19,989 bases of DNA from WJJR01 sp964440935 (GTDB taxonomy: Bacteria; Zixibacteria; MSB-5A5; WJJR01). The position numbers were made by a program, and so were the translations under genes. Below, in pieces: positions 7,385 through 14,973 of the stretch (the stretch's first letter is position 1; each line of letters starts with the position of its first letter). The notes beneath the pieces were generated by a model that saw only the letters and a program-made list of their open reading frames with translations, searched no databases and was not told the DNA's origin. Location: the NCBI GenBank assembly GCA_964440935.1, contig CAYTTY010000056.1, positions 1 through 19,989 on the forward strand, read 5' to 3'.

Positions 7385-8893
7385 TCAGGATGTATCGGGT
7401 TTGATTCGCAGTCCTTTTGGAACAATGATCTTATCGAGAAACTCAAAGAATGCTTGCGCCATCAACGCAAGCACGGCGGCTGGCACCGCGCCTTCGAGAA
7501 TCAGTCCGATGTCATCGAGACGGATGCCCGTCAGGATCGGTTGCCCGTATCCTCCCGCGCCAATCAGCGCGCCGAGCGTGGCGGTCCCGATATTGATCAC
7601 CACGGCCGTCTTGACACCGGCCAGCACCGCTCCCGCTGCCATTGGCAATTCAATCTTCATCAATCGTGCCATCGGCGGCAGTCCCAACGCCGTTGCAGAC
7701 TCTCGTAGGGTAAGTGGGATCTCCGCCAGACCCGCATGCGTGTTGCGCACAATCGGCAGCAGACTGTATAGAAAGAGCGCGGCAATGGCCGCCGGTCCGC
7801 CGATACCCAATGGCGGAATCATGAACACCAGCAGCGCCAGCGCCGGAATGGTTTGAATGATGCCCACCGCACCGAGAATGATCTGTCCCCAGCGAACATA
7901 GCGATGTGCCAGGATGCCCAACGGGAGCGCGAGCAGGACAGCCCCGGTCAGTGAAATCGCCACCAGGCGGATGTGTTCGAGTCCATTGCGCCACAACCGG
8001 TCGACCATGCGCGATTTCGTCACATTGGCCGTGATGCCGAAATTGCGGCGCGCGAAATCGACCGCGACACGGCTTTCGCTCATTCCCTCCAGCTTCACTT
8101 TCGCATTCATCGCGATCATGGTCGATTCCGGAATCGCGCCTTCCACTCGCTCGAACGCATCGATCACCTCAGGTGCGCGCTCCTGCAAATCGTCGCGGTA
8201 AATTACGACAGCATTGTATTCGGGGAACAACTCACGGTCATCGTCAAGCACACGCAAATTGTAGTATTCGATTTCCGCGTCGGTCGCGTACAGGTCCATC
8301 ACGTCGATTGAACCTTTGTCGATCGCACGGTACGCCAGATCGTGATCGAGCCCCTTGACATTCTCATGCGGCAACTCGTAGTGATCCCGCAGCCGCGGCC
8401 AACCGTCACCGCGGTCCATAAACTCATTACCGAATCCGAGGATCAAATCGGGATGTTCACGCAGATCGGACACGGTTTCGATCCCGAGTTCGGCCGCGCG
8501 CGACGCTTTCATACCGATGGCGTATGTGTTGTTAAAGCCCAATGGCGCGGTCATGCGGATGTTGTCTTTGGCCAATTCACGTCGAATCTCGGCATCGCTC
8601 GTGATATTTTGCGTGGCGTAAATCTCCTGAGTGATTGTCCCCGTGTATTCGACATATGCATCGATATCACCGCCGGTCAGGGCACTGAACAACACACGTG
8701 TCCCGCCCAGCTCGCGACGGTGCTCGACAAGCGTGCCCTCATCACGCCCCATTACGGTGAGCAGTTCTCCCAACACCACCGATTCGGTAAACGTCTTCGA
8801 CCCGACGTGGACGACGTTGTTACCCATACCGGCGTCCGGATATGCAATCACACAGACAGCGATCATGACAACGATTGATGCACACCGTCTCAC
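7385..8893 (-). CDS. Fused substrate-binding/permease protein of an Opu/EgtU-type quaternary-amine ABC importer
   Basis: This is a 502-residue fusion. A signal or anchor segment (4-20) is followed by an OpuAC-type binding domain (about 27-300) with family landmarks GSKTFTESVVLGELL (31-45), DAYVEYTGT (78-86) and LYATDAEIEYYNLRVLDDD (201-219). The permease domain (about 305-490) has five or so membrane helices and an EAA-type loop (RESATALGLPPMARLMKIELP, 397-417) that contacts the ATPase. Substrates in this family include glycine betaine, choline, carnitine and ergothioneine; I cannot tell which applies. The GTG start at 8893 overlaps the ATPase stop (GTGA), which implies translational coupling. 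The binding domain precedes the permease, the reverse of OpuFB, EgtU and OpuABC. Confidence 0.9.
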   Translation of the reverse strand: MRRCASIVVMIAVCVIAYPDAGMGNNVVHVGSKTFTESVVLGELLTVMGRDEGTLVEHRRELGGTRVLFSALTGGDIDAYVEYTGTITQEIYATQNITSDAEIRRELAKDNIRMTAPLGFNNTYAIGMKASRAAELGIETVSDLREHPDLILGFGNEFMDRGDGWPRLRDHYELPHENVKGLDHDLAYRAIDKGSIDVMDLYATDAEIEYYNLRVLDDDRELFPEYNAVVIYRDDLQERAPEVIDAFERVEGAIPESTMIAMNAKVKLEGMSESRVAVDFARRNFGITANVTKSRMVDRLWRNGLEHIRLVAISLTGAVLLALPLGILAHRYVRWGQIILGAVGIIQTIPALALLVFMIPPLGIGGPAAIAALFLYSLLPIVRNTHAGLAEIPLTLRESATALGLPPMARLMKIELPMAAGAVLAGVKTAVVINIGTATLGALIGAGGYGQPILTGIRLDDIGLILEGAVPAAVLALMAQAFFEFLDKIIVPKGLRIKPDTS

Positions 8894-9639
8894 GACCGCT
8901 CCTCGGTCGATTCCAGTGTCGTGCGCTGCGCATTGATAAACTGTGTCACGAAATCGTCGGCCGGTTTCTTAAGCAGATCCGACAACGATCCCTTTTGGAT
9001 AACTTTACCGCCGCGCATCAGCACAATCGTATCGCCAAAGAACCCGGCCTCACCCATATCGTGTGTCACCAGAACCACCGCTTTGCCCAATTCACGAAAG
9101 ATGTCGCGGAGATCGGTCTGCAGACTGGCGCGTATCATCGGATCGAGTGCACCGAGTGGCTCATCAAGTAGGAGCACTTCCGGATCGAGCATCAGCGCGC
9201 GCATCAGACTGACGCGCTGCATCTGCCCGCCGGAAAGCTGCACGGGGTAGCGATTCAATCCCTCCTTCGGGAACTCAGTGAGTTCTCGCATCTCTTCGAC
9301 ACGCGTGTTGATCTTCTCGCGATCCCATTTCAGATAGCGTGCGAGGAGTGTGACATTTTCCCACGCTGTCAAATGCGGAAACAGCCCGCCGTCCTGAATC
9401 ACGTACCCCATCCGGTGACGCATGTCCAATACATTCTGAGGTGTTAGTGGTTCGCCATCGATCTCGACGGTCCCCGTATCGGGCGACACCAATCCAACCA
9501 GAATGCGCAGCAAGGTCGACTTGCCGCAGCCACTCGGGCCGATGATCGCGGTGATATGCTCGGCGGGCAACTCCATCGTCAGCGGATGGAGCGCCTGCAA
9601 GGATCCGTATCGTTTGGAGATGTCGTGGAGTGTCAACAT
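8890..9639 (-). CDS. ABC importer ATP-binding protein, quaternary-amine (OpuCA/ProV-like) class
   Basis: This 249-residue ATPase has Walker A GPSGCGKST (34-42), Q-loop Gln82 in YVIQDGGLFPHLT, signature LSGGQMQR (135-142), Walker B LLLDEP (156-161), D-loop ALDP and H-loop His183 in LVTHDMGEA. There is no C-terminal CBS pair, unlike the osmotically gated OpuA and OpuCA proteins, so ionic-strength sensing by CBS domains is unlikely. ATG 9639 gives the usual family start (MLTLHDISKRYG); the frame opens earlier, at 9726. The gene is first in the minus-strand cluster and its TGA overlaps the GTG of the fused permease. Confidence 0.92.
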   Translation of the reverse strand: MLTLHDISKRYGSLQALHPLTMELPAEHITAIIGPSGCGKSTLLRILVGLVSPDTGTVEIDGEPLTPQNVLDMRHRMGYVIQDGGLFPHLTAWENVTLLARYLKWDREKINTRVEEMRELTEFPKEGLNRYPVQLSGGQMQRVSLMRALMLDPEVLLLDEPLGALDPMIRASLQTDLRDIFRELGKAVVLVTHDMGEAGFFGDTIVLMRGGKVIQKGSLSDLLKKPADDFVTQFINAQRTTLESTEERS

Positions 9640-10097
9640 GATCCGCAAAACCCAAAACATAAGACTCGGATGTTGTGAAACGAATGTCAATCCCTTCCTG
9701 CTGGGTTGGACATGGTGAAGAAGCACATTCGGCTACGCCGAATGTGCAGACAATCCGACGGGTTGCGCGTGGGGAGGGCGCAGTCACCTGCACAGAGCGA
9801 AGTCGAAGTGGGCATCCCCACAGTGTGTGTCCTCACACACCAAGCCCGCTTCAAGCAGGCTTTTTGTATTTTAGCACCCGGCTTCAGCCGGGTGAAACGG
9901 AGCGTTCACTCATCTCATCGAACCGTTTTAACGGTTTTGCGACTTCCGGTGATGAACCCACCTCCCTGCATCCAATCTCCCAATGGACTCCCCGAATACA
10001 CAATTCTTCACACCCGCCTCGATTCCGTCATTGACAGGCCCCTCCCACTAGGGGACATTCCAGCGATTGCTGCATCACCTTGTCAAGGGGAGGGAAG
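9640..10097. other. Divergent intergenic region with a series of hairpins
   Basis: The ATPase and YIP1-family genes diverge from this region of about 460 bases. It holds GCACATTCGGC-TAC-GCCGAATGTGC (9723-9747, perfect 11-base stem), a GAGCGAAGTCGAAGTG segment (9797-9812) of a kind common in bacterial intergenic DNA, AAGCCCGCTT-C-AAGCAGGCTT followed by T5 (9842-9865, one mismatch), CACCCGGCT-TC-AGCCGGGTG (9875-9894) and AACCGTT-TT-AACGGTT (9921-9936). I see no gene. The promoters of both flanking genes should lie here, but none could be assigned. Confidence 0.65.
10085..10095 (+). promoter_or_regulatory. Ribosome binding site fixing the YIP1-family start
   Basis: AAGGGGAGGGA lies directly before ATG 10098. 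It favours that ATG over the in-frame TTG at 10080, which would place the ribosome site inside the coding sequence. Confidence 0.8.
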
Positions 10098-10706
10098 ATG
10101 AACCTGATCAAACGCGTATTCGCGGTTGCGATGAATCCCAAGGGGGAATGGCCGATCATTGCCGACCAGCCGACCACCACGGGCGAACTGTACTCAAGAG
10201 TCATCGTCATTCTGGTGGCGATCGGGCCGGTGTGCACGGCCATCAATTCCGCGGTGTTCGGTCACAGCATACCGTTTACCGACGTCACCGTGCGCCCGTC
10301 GATGGGCGCCATCATGGGGTCGATGATCCTGACATACGTACTGACCCTGGTCGGTGTGTTCGTGATGGCGTTTATCATCCAGAAACTGGCGCCGACGTTC
10401 CAATCGGTGCCGGACTTCACTCAGGCACTGAAACTGGTCACCTGGTCGTATGCACCAGTCTGGGTGGCCGGGGTACTCAACCTGGTCCCGTACCTTGGCG
10501 CACTGACGTTAATCGTGGGCCTCTACGGTATCTACCTCGCCTATGTCGGGCTGCCCTTCGTGATGAAGACGCCCCGGGAGAAAGCGGTCCCGTATCTGAT
10601 CGTCGTGATTGTGGTCAGTATCATCGTGTGGATTGTGATCGGGACGATTTCGGCGGCGGTCGTCGGAGTGGGCGCATGGACAGCCAGCGGCGGTATGAGC
10701 GGCTAA
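10098..10706 (+). CDS. YIP1-family integral membrane protein
   Basis: This 202-residue protein has a cytoplasmic start (NLIKRVFAVAMNPKGEWPIIADQ) typical of bacterial YIP1-domain proteins, with the conserved P...EW pattern. About five membrane helices follow: near 33-55, 68-95, 115-135, 137-155 and 172-198. The last is rich in Val and Ile. The function of bacterial YIP1 proteins is largely undefined. The gene stands alone on the plus strand and converges on the VIT/vWA gene. A perfect hairpin (10715-10740) begins 8 bases after the stop but has no T-run. Confidence 0.8.
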   Translation: MNLIKRVFAVAMNPKGEWPIIADQPTTTGELYSRVIVILVAIGPVCTAINSAVFGHSIPFTDVTVRPSMGAIMGSMILTYVLTLVGVFVMAFIIQKLAPTFQSVPDFTQALKLVTWSYAPVWVAGVLNLVPYLGALTLIVGLYGIYLAYVGLPFVMKTPREKAVPYLIVVIVVSIIVWIVIGTISAAVVGVGAWTASGGMSG

Positions 10707-10943
10707 TTCAAAGTGCTGTCACGCGCCCTCGCGTGACAGCTGTCTCTGTCGTGGGAAATGAGGCGTCATCTGAGAGCGGGTGACGCCACAGATTCCATAC
10801 CCATCGCCACCTTGTCACGAAAATGTCATAGGGTGTGGGCAACGCCCCACATGGAGGAAGCCCCGGGCGCTCACGGGCACCCGGGGCTCTGCGCATCTGC
10901 GGGACAAGGAGGTGGTATTGTCCCGCGTCTTGCTCTCACCTGA
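10707..10943. repeat. Convergent intergenic region: two-hairpin module and further stems
   Basis: GCTGTCACGCG-CCCT-CGCGTGACAGC (10715-10740) and GGCGTCA...TGACGCC (10762-10787) are the solo copy of the cargo in the 5693-5856 element. Stem changes are paired: CCG/CGG there, CTG/CAG here. Further right are AGCCCCGGG...CCCGGGGCT (around 10859-10888) and a perfect GCGGGACAA-10-TTGTCCCGC stem (10899-10926) whose loop holds GGAGGTGG. Any of these could stop transcription from either side, but none has a clear U-tract. Confidence 0.6.
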
Positions 10944-13130
10944 TTATAACAGGGAGTTCCAATCCTTGTTCCACAATTCCTGTCCAGAGTCGTCGATTAT
11001 GATCAAGGTGTTCCGCCACAAGAATTTCAACGACTGGCCGACGGCGAGAATCTTAGCGATTTCTGGATTACCGGCCAGATGGAAATAGGCGTCCGAAAAT
11101 GGCTTCACGTGCATGGTGTCGGCGGGTGGGGTTTTCCCGGACACCATCTCCCAATCCGTCCAATAGCCATTCTTCTTGCTGAATTGGCGTCCGGCGGCAT
11201 TCCTCCACGCCTGCTCACCTGTATCCCGGGCATCGCTCTGCGACGCCACCATCGGAGCCCTGAGCGCTGCTATATTGGGAGCGGACTTTGCTTCGCCGGC
11301 TTGGATGGCTGCCTCGGCGCGACCGCCACGGAAATCGTAGCGATCCAGTCCGGTCTGGGGCCGCAAGACGTCCGATGCGCGCACTTCCTCCGGCGCCGCG
11401 AGGAAGGCCGTGTATGGTGTCATGATGCCGTGCTGCTTTGACAGCCGCACGACCTCGCTTTTCAACTCCTCATTTTCACCGTGCCGCCGCATCTCCTCCA
11501 TCAGGTATCCGATGCGCCGACCCGCCCAGAGCTTGGGGATGAAGGCGTAGCGACCGCGTGTGGGCGCAAATTCCGGATTGAACGAGTGGTTCACCTGTGT
11601 ACCGGCACGGCTGCCCAGAAGCTTGGCGGAGACCGGTCCGCCCCCCTCGAACCGGCCCAGCACCATGATTTCGGTTCCGGCGAAGACATCGGGTAGCTCA
11701 CCGGGGTAGACATCATAAGTCCGAACGTCACCGTTGATTTCGAGACGGCAGTCGGAGAGCACCGGACGGCTGATGCGACGGAAAAAGTTCGAGACCTTGA
11801 CTTCGACGTCCTCTCCCGGATCGACGTATGACGCCAGGCCCCGTCCTTCTTCCGCGAGATCATTCAGCAGTCCGGCATTGAGATCGTGGCCGACGCCGAA
11901 GGTGAAGATGCGGGCATCAGCGGTGTTGTTCGATGACGCACGTTTGCGGATTTCGTTGGGATCCCTCATTCCAACAGTCGGCTTTCCATCGGTGAGAAAC
12001 ACGAGGTACTTCGGACGCTCGTTCTTCTCGAACAATGTCATCGCATCGAGCATTGCCCCATCAAGATTGGTGCCGCCGTCAGCGTCGATACCGCTTATGA
12101 AATCTCGTGCACCAGTGATGTTTTCGTCGGTACCCGGCAACAGTTCTCGCGCGTAGCCGCTGATGCGATCATTGAACATCAACAACCCGAACCGGTCCTC
12201 TGCGTTGAGTCGTCCCAGGCAGAAATGTAATGCCGCGCGCGCCTGCTCGATTTTCTCTCCCTGCATGCTTCCTGAGCGGTCGAAACAGAACACGACGTCT
12301 TTGGGAAGCACATCGGCGGCGGGATCGTCGCCGGGCGAGATGATGCCCATGAAGAAACGGTTGCCCTCGTCGTCCACAGTCGTTAAAAACTGCGCCGACA
12401 GGTCGCGCGTGTCGTACGTGCACAGAATATGGAGATCGTTCTGCATCGGCCGCCAACCGGCGGGTGCGGTGACGATTGCACGGTGAGCACCATCGCGTCG
12501 CACTTCAACATCGTGTGTTGGCGAGGTCACTGACTTGAGTGCGTTGTGTGTTTCAATTTGGAGGTTTAGTTCGACTTTGCTGTCGGGAGCCCAGCGTTCG
12601 ATCGCAAACGGAAATGCGAAATCCGTCGTGCCGAAATCGGCCACCAGGGGGTGAGTGTAATACAAGCGAATCGTCGCATCGCTGTTGGGGTTGATCGGGA
12701 ATATGCGCGCGCGCAACAGTTGCCGGTCGACATACTCCAGCAGCGCGGGATCTTTGGTCTGGCGGACAATCGACTCATACGTGCGCCGCGCTTCGCCGGC
12801 GTCGAGCAGCTCGGCATCGATTTCCTCGCCGTCCACTTCGAGCGAAAACTTATCAACGGCCGCTTCGGGGGGCAGCGGGAAGAGATAGGTTCCCTCGAGC
12901 ACAAAGCGTGAACTGTTGTGATACGTGAATGTTACGGTCACCTCGGCGGCGCGATCGGTGAGGGTGGCGTCCACCACCTGACTCGACAACGCCAGCGCCG
13001 GGGAATCATCAGGCTGGTCGGGTTTGGGGGTGATGATGATCAGAGCGTGGGCGGTTGTCGCCGCCAGGGTGCAGATCACCGCTAACCCAAACGTCCACCA
13101 AAACCCGCGGTGGGTGCGCTGAGGCGTCAT
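10944..13130 (-). CDS. Secreted VIT-domain and von Willebrand factor A protein
   Basis: This 728-residue protein starts with a signal peptide (hydrophobic 11-29, cleavage probably after AHA at 26-28). A VIT domain follows at about 40-170 (GTYLFPLPPEAAVDKFSLEVDG is characteristic), as in inter-alpha-trypsin inhibitor heavy chains. A vWA domain spans about 276-455 with an intact metal-ion adhesion site: DRSGS (Asp284, Ser286, Ser288), Thr354 in DGGTNLD and Asp381 in LTDGKP. The remaining 270 residues include a conserved-looking HGIMTPYTAFLA segment. No sortase motif or C-terminal membrane anchor is visible, unlike sortase-target members of this group, so it may be periplasmic or released. ATG 13130 follows a strong AAAGGAGGGG site. 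The ligand is unknown. Confidence 0.9.
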   Translation of the reverse strand: MTPQRTHRGFWWTFGLAVICTLAATTAHALIIITPKPDQPDDSPALALSSQVVDATLTDRAAEVTVTFTYHNSSRFVLEGTYLFPLPPEAAVDKFSLEVDGEEIDAELLDAGEARRTYESIVRQTKDPALLEYVDRQLLRARIFPINPNSDATIRLYYTHPLVADFGTTDFAFPFAIERWAPDSKVELNLQIETHNALKSVTSPTHDVEVRRDGAHRAIVTAPAGWRPMQNDLHILCTYDTRDLSAQFLTTVDDEGNRFFMGIISPGDDPAADVLPKDVVFCFDRSGSMQGEKIEQARAALHFCLGRLNAEDRFGLLMFNDRISGYARELLPGTDENITGARDFISGIDADGGTNLDGAMLDAMTLFEKNERPKYLVFLTDGKPTVGMRDPNEIRKRASSNNTADARIFTFGVGHDLNAGLLNDLAEEGRGLASYVDPGEDVEVKVSNFFRRISRPVLSDCRLEINGDVRTYDVYPGELPDVFAGTEIMVLGRFEGGGPVSAKLLGSRAGTQVNHSFNPEFAPTRGRYAFIPKLWAGRRIGYLMEEMRRHGENEELKSEVVRLSKQHGIMTPYTAFLAAPEEVRASDVLRPQTGLDRYDFRGGRAEAAIQAGEAKSAPNIAALRAPMVASQSDARDTGEQAWRNAAGRQFSKKNGYWTDWEMVSGKTPPADTMHVKPFSDAYFHLAGNPEIAKILAVGQSLKFLWRNTLIIIDDSGQELWNKDWNSLL

Positions 13131-13235
13131 AGCCCCTCCTTTGTCTTCGGTTCGCTCTGGAACCGTACTCCGGCGTGTTCATTTAGTTTACCCGGAGGGG
13201 CGGGGGATATTCCTGAGTTTTTTTGCAGCGCGCAG

Positions 13236-13322
13236 GTCAGGAGCCAATCCGCATGTGGGGATGATCACGGCAGGTCGCAATCGGTGGCATTTGCGACCCT
13301 GTTACCGCGCCCGGCTCCTGAC
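13236..13322. repeat. GTCAGGAGC...GCTCCTGAC palindromic element, copy 2
   Basis: An 87-base unit with perfect 9-base inverted ends at 13236-13244 and 13314-13322. The interior contains a second inverted pair, GGTCGCAA...TTGCGACC (13273-13280 and 13291-13298). It lies in tandem with copy 3. Confidence 0.65.
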
Positions 13323-13358
13323 ATACCCACACGACGAACCACCTCTACCACCGCATTT

Positions 13359-13425
13359 GTCAGGAGCCCTGCTCTGCGAAAGGGTCATTACATTCGCCTC
13401 CAGCTTGACACGCAGTGCTCCTGAC
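13359..13425. repeat. GTCAGGAGC...GCTCCTGAC palindromic element, copy 3
   Basis: A 67-base unit with inverted ends at 13359-13367 and 13417-13425. Its right part matches the 5622-5686 copy closely, including the following CCTGC and CTATAG. Confidence 0.7.
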
Positions 13426-13444
13426 CTGCTATAGGAGACGCCCC

Positions 13445-13476
13445 CAAACGGAAACAATTCCTGACGACCTCTTTAG
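13445..13476. repeat. Solo family A terminal repeat
   Basis: CAAACGGAAACAATTCCTGACGACCTCTTTAGA-type sequence matches family A right ends. No matching left end was found nearby, so this is a remnant or a decayed element. It overlaps the stop of the GIY-YIG gene. Confidence 0.55.
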
Positions 13477-13943
13477 AATGACTTGTTCCAAGAGGGAAGA
13501 TCGCCATGGTCGTCGAAGAACGCTTGTAGTAGGTCGGCTTCGATTTTCGCTGGAAATAATCGGTCTCCCCTGCCGCGATGGGTTGACCACTCGATCACAA
13601 TGTACTGCCAGCCGTTATCTACCATAGCTTCATTGAAAAACTGCTGCCGGCGTATCTTTTTCTTACCCCTCGTCTCTTGGACGGCGCTGATCCTACCGCG
13701 CAGTTTTTGCTTACCAAACTCGCCTTTCTTGCGATTCCACGATCCTGCATGCCCAATGTAAAGGGTGCTTTTGAGTCCGCCACGTGGCGGCCTGACAATA
13801 TACACTCCAACTCTGTCTGTGGGGACATCGGCCTCCCGAAGCACGTCGCTCAATGTCTCGCCTCGGCGGTATCGCAACGCATTACTGTTCCCAACCTTGC
13901 GCTGCGACTCAAAATGCTTTCGGTACAATTCCTCGAAGGTCAT
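13473..13943 (-). CDS. GIY-YIG nuclease-fold protein (third gene of the AAA/WYL cassette)
   Basis: This 156-residue protein has the GIY-YIG signature: GVY (46-48), a spacer, then LYIG (61-64), a basic helix with the candidate catalytic Arg (LRGRIS, 81-86) and a Glu in KIEADLL (133-139) where the metal-binding Glu is expected. The spacing between GVY and YIG is slightly long, and a Lys/Arg-rich stretch (91-99) is suited to nucleic-acid contact. About 40 N-terminal residues precede the fold. The fold call rests on motifs and could be confirmed with a profile search; nuclease activity is inferred. ATG 13943 has an AAAGGAG site 7 bases upstream. It lies 56 bases after the WYL gene on the same strand. 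The last codons overlap a family A repeat. Confidence 0.72.
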   Translation of the reverse strand: MTFEELYRKHFESQRKVGNSNALRYRRGETLSDVLREADVPTDRVGVYIVRPPRGGLKSTLYIGHAGSWNRKKGEFGKQKLRGRISAVQETRGKKKIRRQQFFNEAMVDNGWQYIVIEWSTHRGRGDRLFPAKIEADLLQAFFDDHGDLPSWNKSF

Positions 13944-13999
13944 TACTAGCTCCTTTCGTTAGGGAACTATTTTAGAACTTGGGCGCGTGACGTTTGGAA

Positions 14000-14956
14000 T
14001 TACAGGATCTTCGGCTTCAAGACCCTCACATACCCCAGCCACCCCGCCACCCAACTTCTCAGCTCATCCGAAATGACCACCTTCATTGTGAGCGTCAGCG
14101 AGCCGTCGCGATGCCATTGGAGTTTCTGGGTGGGATGCCAGATTCGCTCGGCGACGACATCGGCGATATCGGGGCTGAATTTGAGCACCACCTTCTCGGG
14201 CTTCAGATCGGAATGTCCGAAGATCCCGAACCGGTTCTCTTTCAGTTTCTCAAGAGAAAAGGACGAATCGCGGGCAAAATTTTCTTTGGTAAATTCGACA
14301 GCGTTGATCCGTTGAATGGGCAGGAAGATGAAGTTGCTGTGGCGCGGCACATGAACCAGCGCGTAGAGCGCACCCTTATGATAGACCAGCATGTAGGGAT
14401 CGGCTTCGAATTGAGAGGGCTTCTCTCTCCAGATGCGCCGGTACGTTATCACACAGCGCCGGCATTCTGAGGCGGCCGTCAGAATCCGGTCGATCTTCTC
14501 AGAGTGTGGGCCATAATCGACATACCCCGTAAAGGTTGAGCCAAAGACGTCCGACGTTACACCACCCTCAAAAGACTTAAAGACATGCGGGGCGACCAAC
14601 TGCCGTGACTTTTTGAGGAGGGAATTGATATTGCTCTCAAGGGCCGTGCCCTTAGCAATGTGCGCCAGCCGCTCGACAAAAAAGGACGCCAGCAGTTCCT
14701 GACTGCCGAGGGTTTCCGGGATGAACCGAAGAAACGTCTTGTCCAGATACCAGATCAGCTCCCGCCCCTCTCCATGACGTGTCATCAGGGGGATATTGGC
14801 CGCGGACAGGTTGATGAGATCCCGCTGGAGTGTGCGCTTGGGCACCCGGCGCTGGAAGTACTCATACAACTCACGGACAGTAATCTCGCCCCTCAGCGCG
14901 AGGCGTTGCAGAATCTGAATTATCCGGTCGACTTGTTTGATGTCTGTAGCAGGCAT
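14000..14956 (-). CDS. WYL-domain transcriptional regulator (wHTH-WYL-WCX)
   Basis: This 318-residue protein has the full WYL regulator layout. A winged HTH at about 7-65 includes TLQRDLINLSAANIPL, the DeoR-like R-D-L recognition pattern. A WYL beta-barrel spans about 160-235, where YHKGALYALVHV replaces the canonical W-Y-L and LPIQRI supplies the conserved Arg. A WCX extension covers about 250-316 (AERIWHPTQKLQWHRDGSLTLTMKV, ending VRVLKPKIL). This architecture is shared with PafBC and with the BrxR/CapW repressors of phage-defence operons. The ligand is unknown. ATG 14956 lies 17 bases after the ATPase stop with no good ribosome site, so coupling is likely; a TTG two codons earlier is possible. 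The perfect inverted repeat at 16854-16874 is a candidate operator. Confidence 0.88.
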   Translation of the reverse strand: MPATDIKQVDRIIQILQRLALRGEITVRELYEYFQRRVPKRTLQRDLINLSAANIPLMTRHGEGRELIWYLDKTFLRFIPETLGSQELLASFFVERLAHIAKGTALESNINSLLKKSRQLVAPHVFKSFEGGVTSDVFGSTFTGYVDYGPHSEKIDRILTAASECRRCVITYRRIWREKPSQFEADPYMLVYHKGALYALVHVPRHSNFIFLPIQRINAVEFTKENFARDSSFSLEKLKENRFGIFGHSDLKPEKVVLKFSPDIADVVAERIWHPTQKLQWHRDGSLTLTMKVVISDELRSWVAGWLGYVRVLKPKIL

Positions 14957-14973
14957 AGTCAATTATAGTGCGA

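Larger units (their letters stand above)
13131..13472. other. Intergenic region with tandem palindromic elements
   Basis: These 340 bases hold no believable gene. They contain two GTCAGGAGC...GCTCCTGAC units and one lone family A right end, which abuts the end of the GIY-YIG gene. The promoter of the VIT/vWA gene should lie in 13140-13235 but was not identified. Confidence 0.6.

Noticed and set aside
9842..9865. Hairpin followed by T5, looking like a plus-strand terminator
   Set aside because: No plus-strand gene lies upstream of it, the stem has a mismatch, and it is part of a run of common intergenic palindromes.
10899..10932. GGAGGTGG followed by TTG, resembling a ribosome site and start inside a hairpin loop
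   Set aside because: The frame runs antisense into the end of the VIT/vWA gene and gives no recognisable protein.
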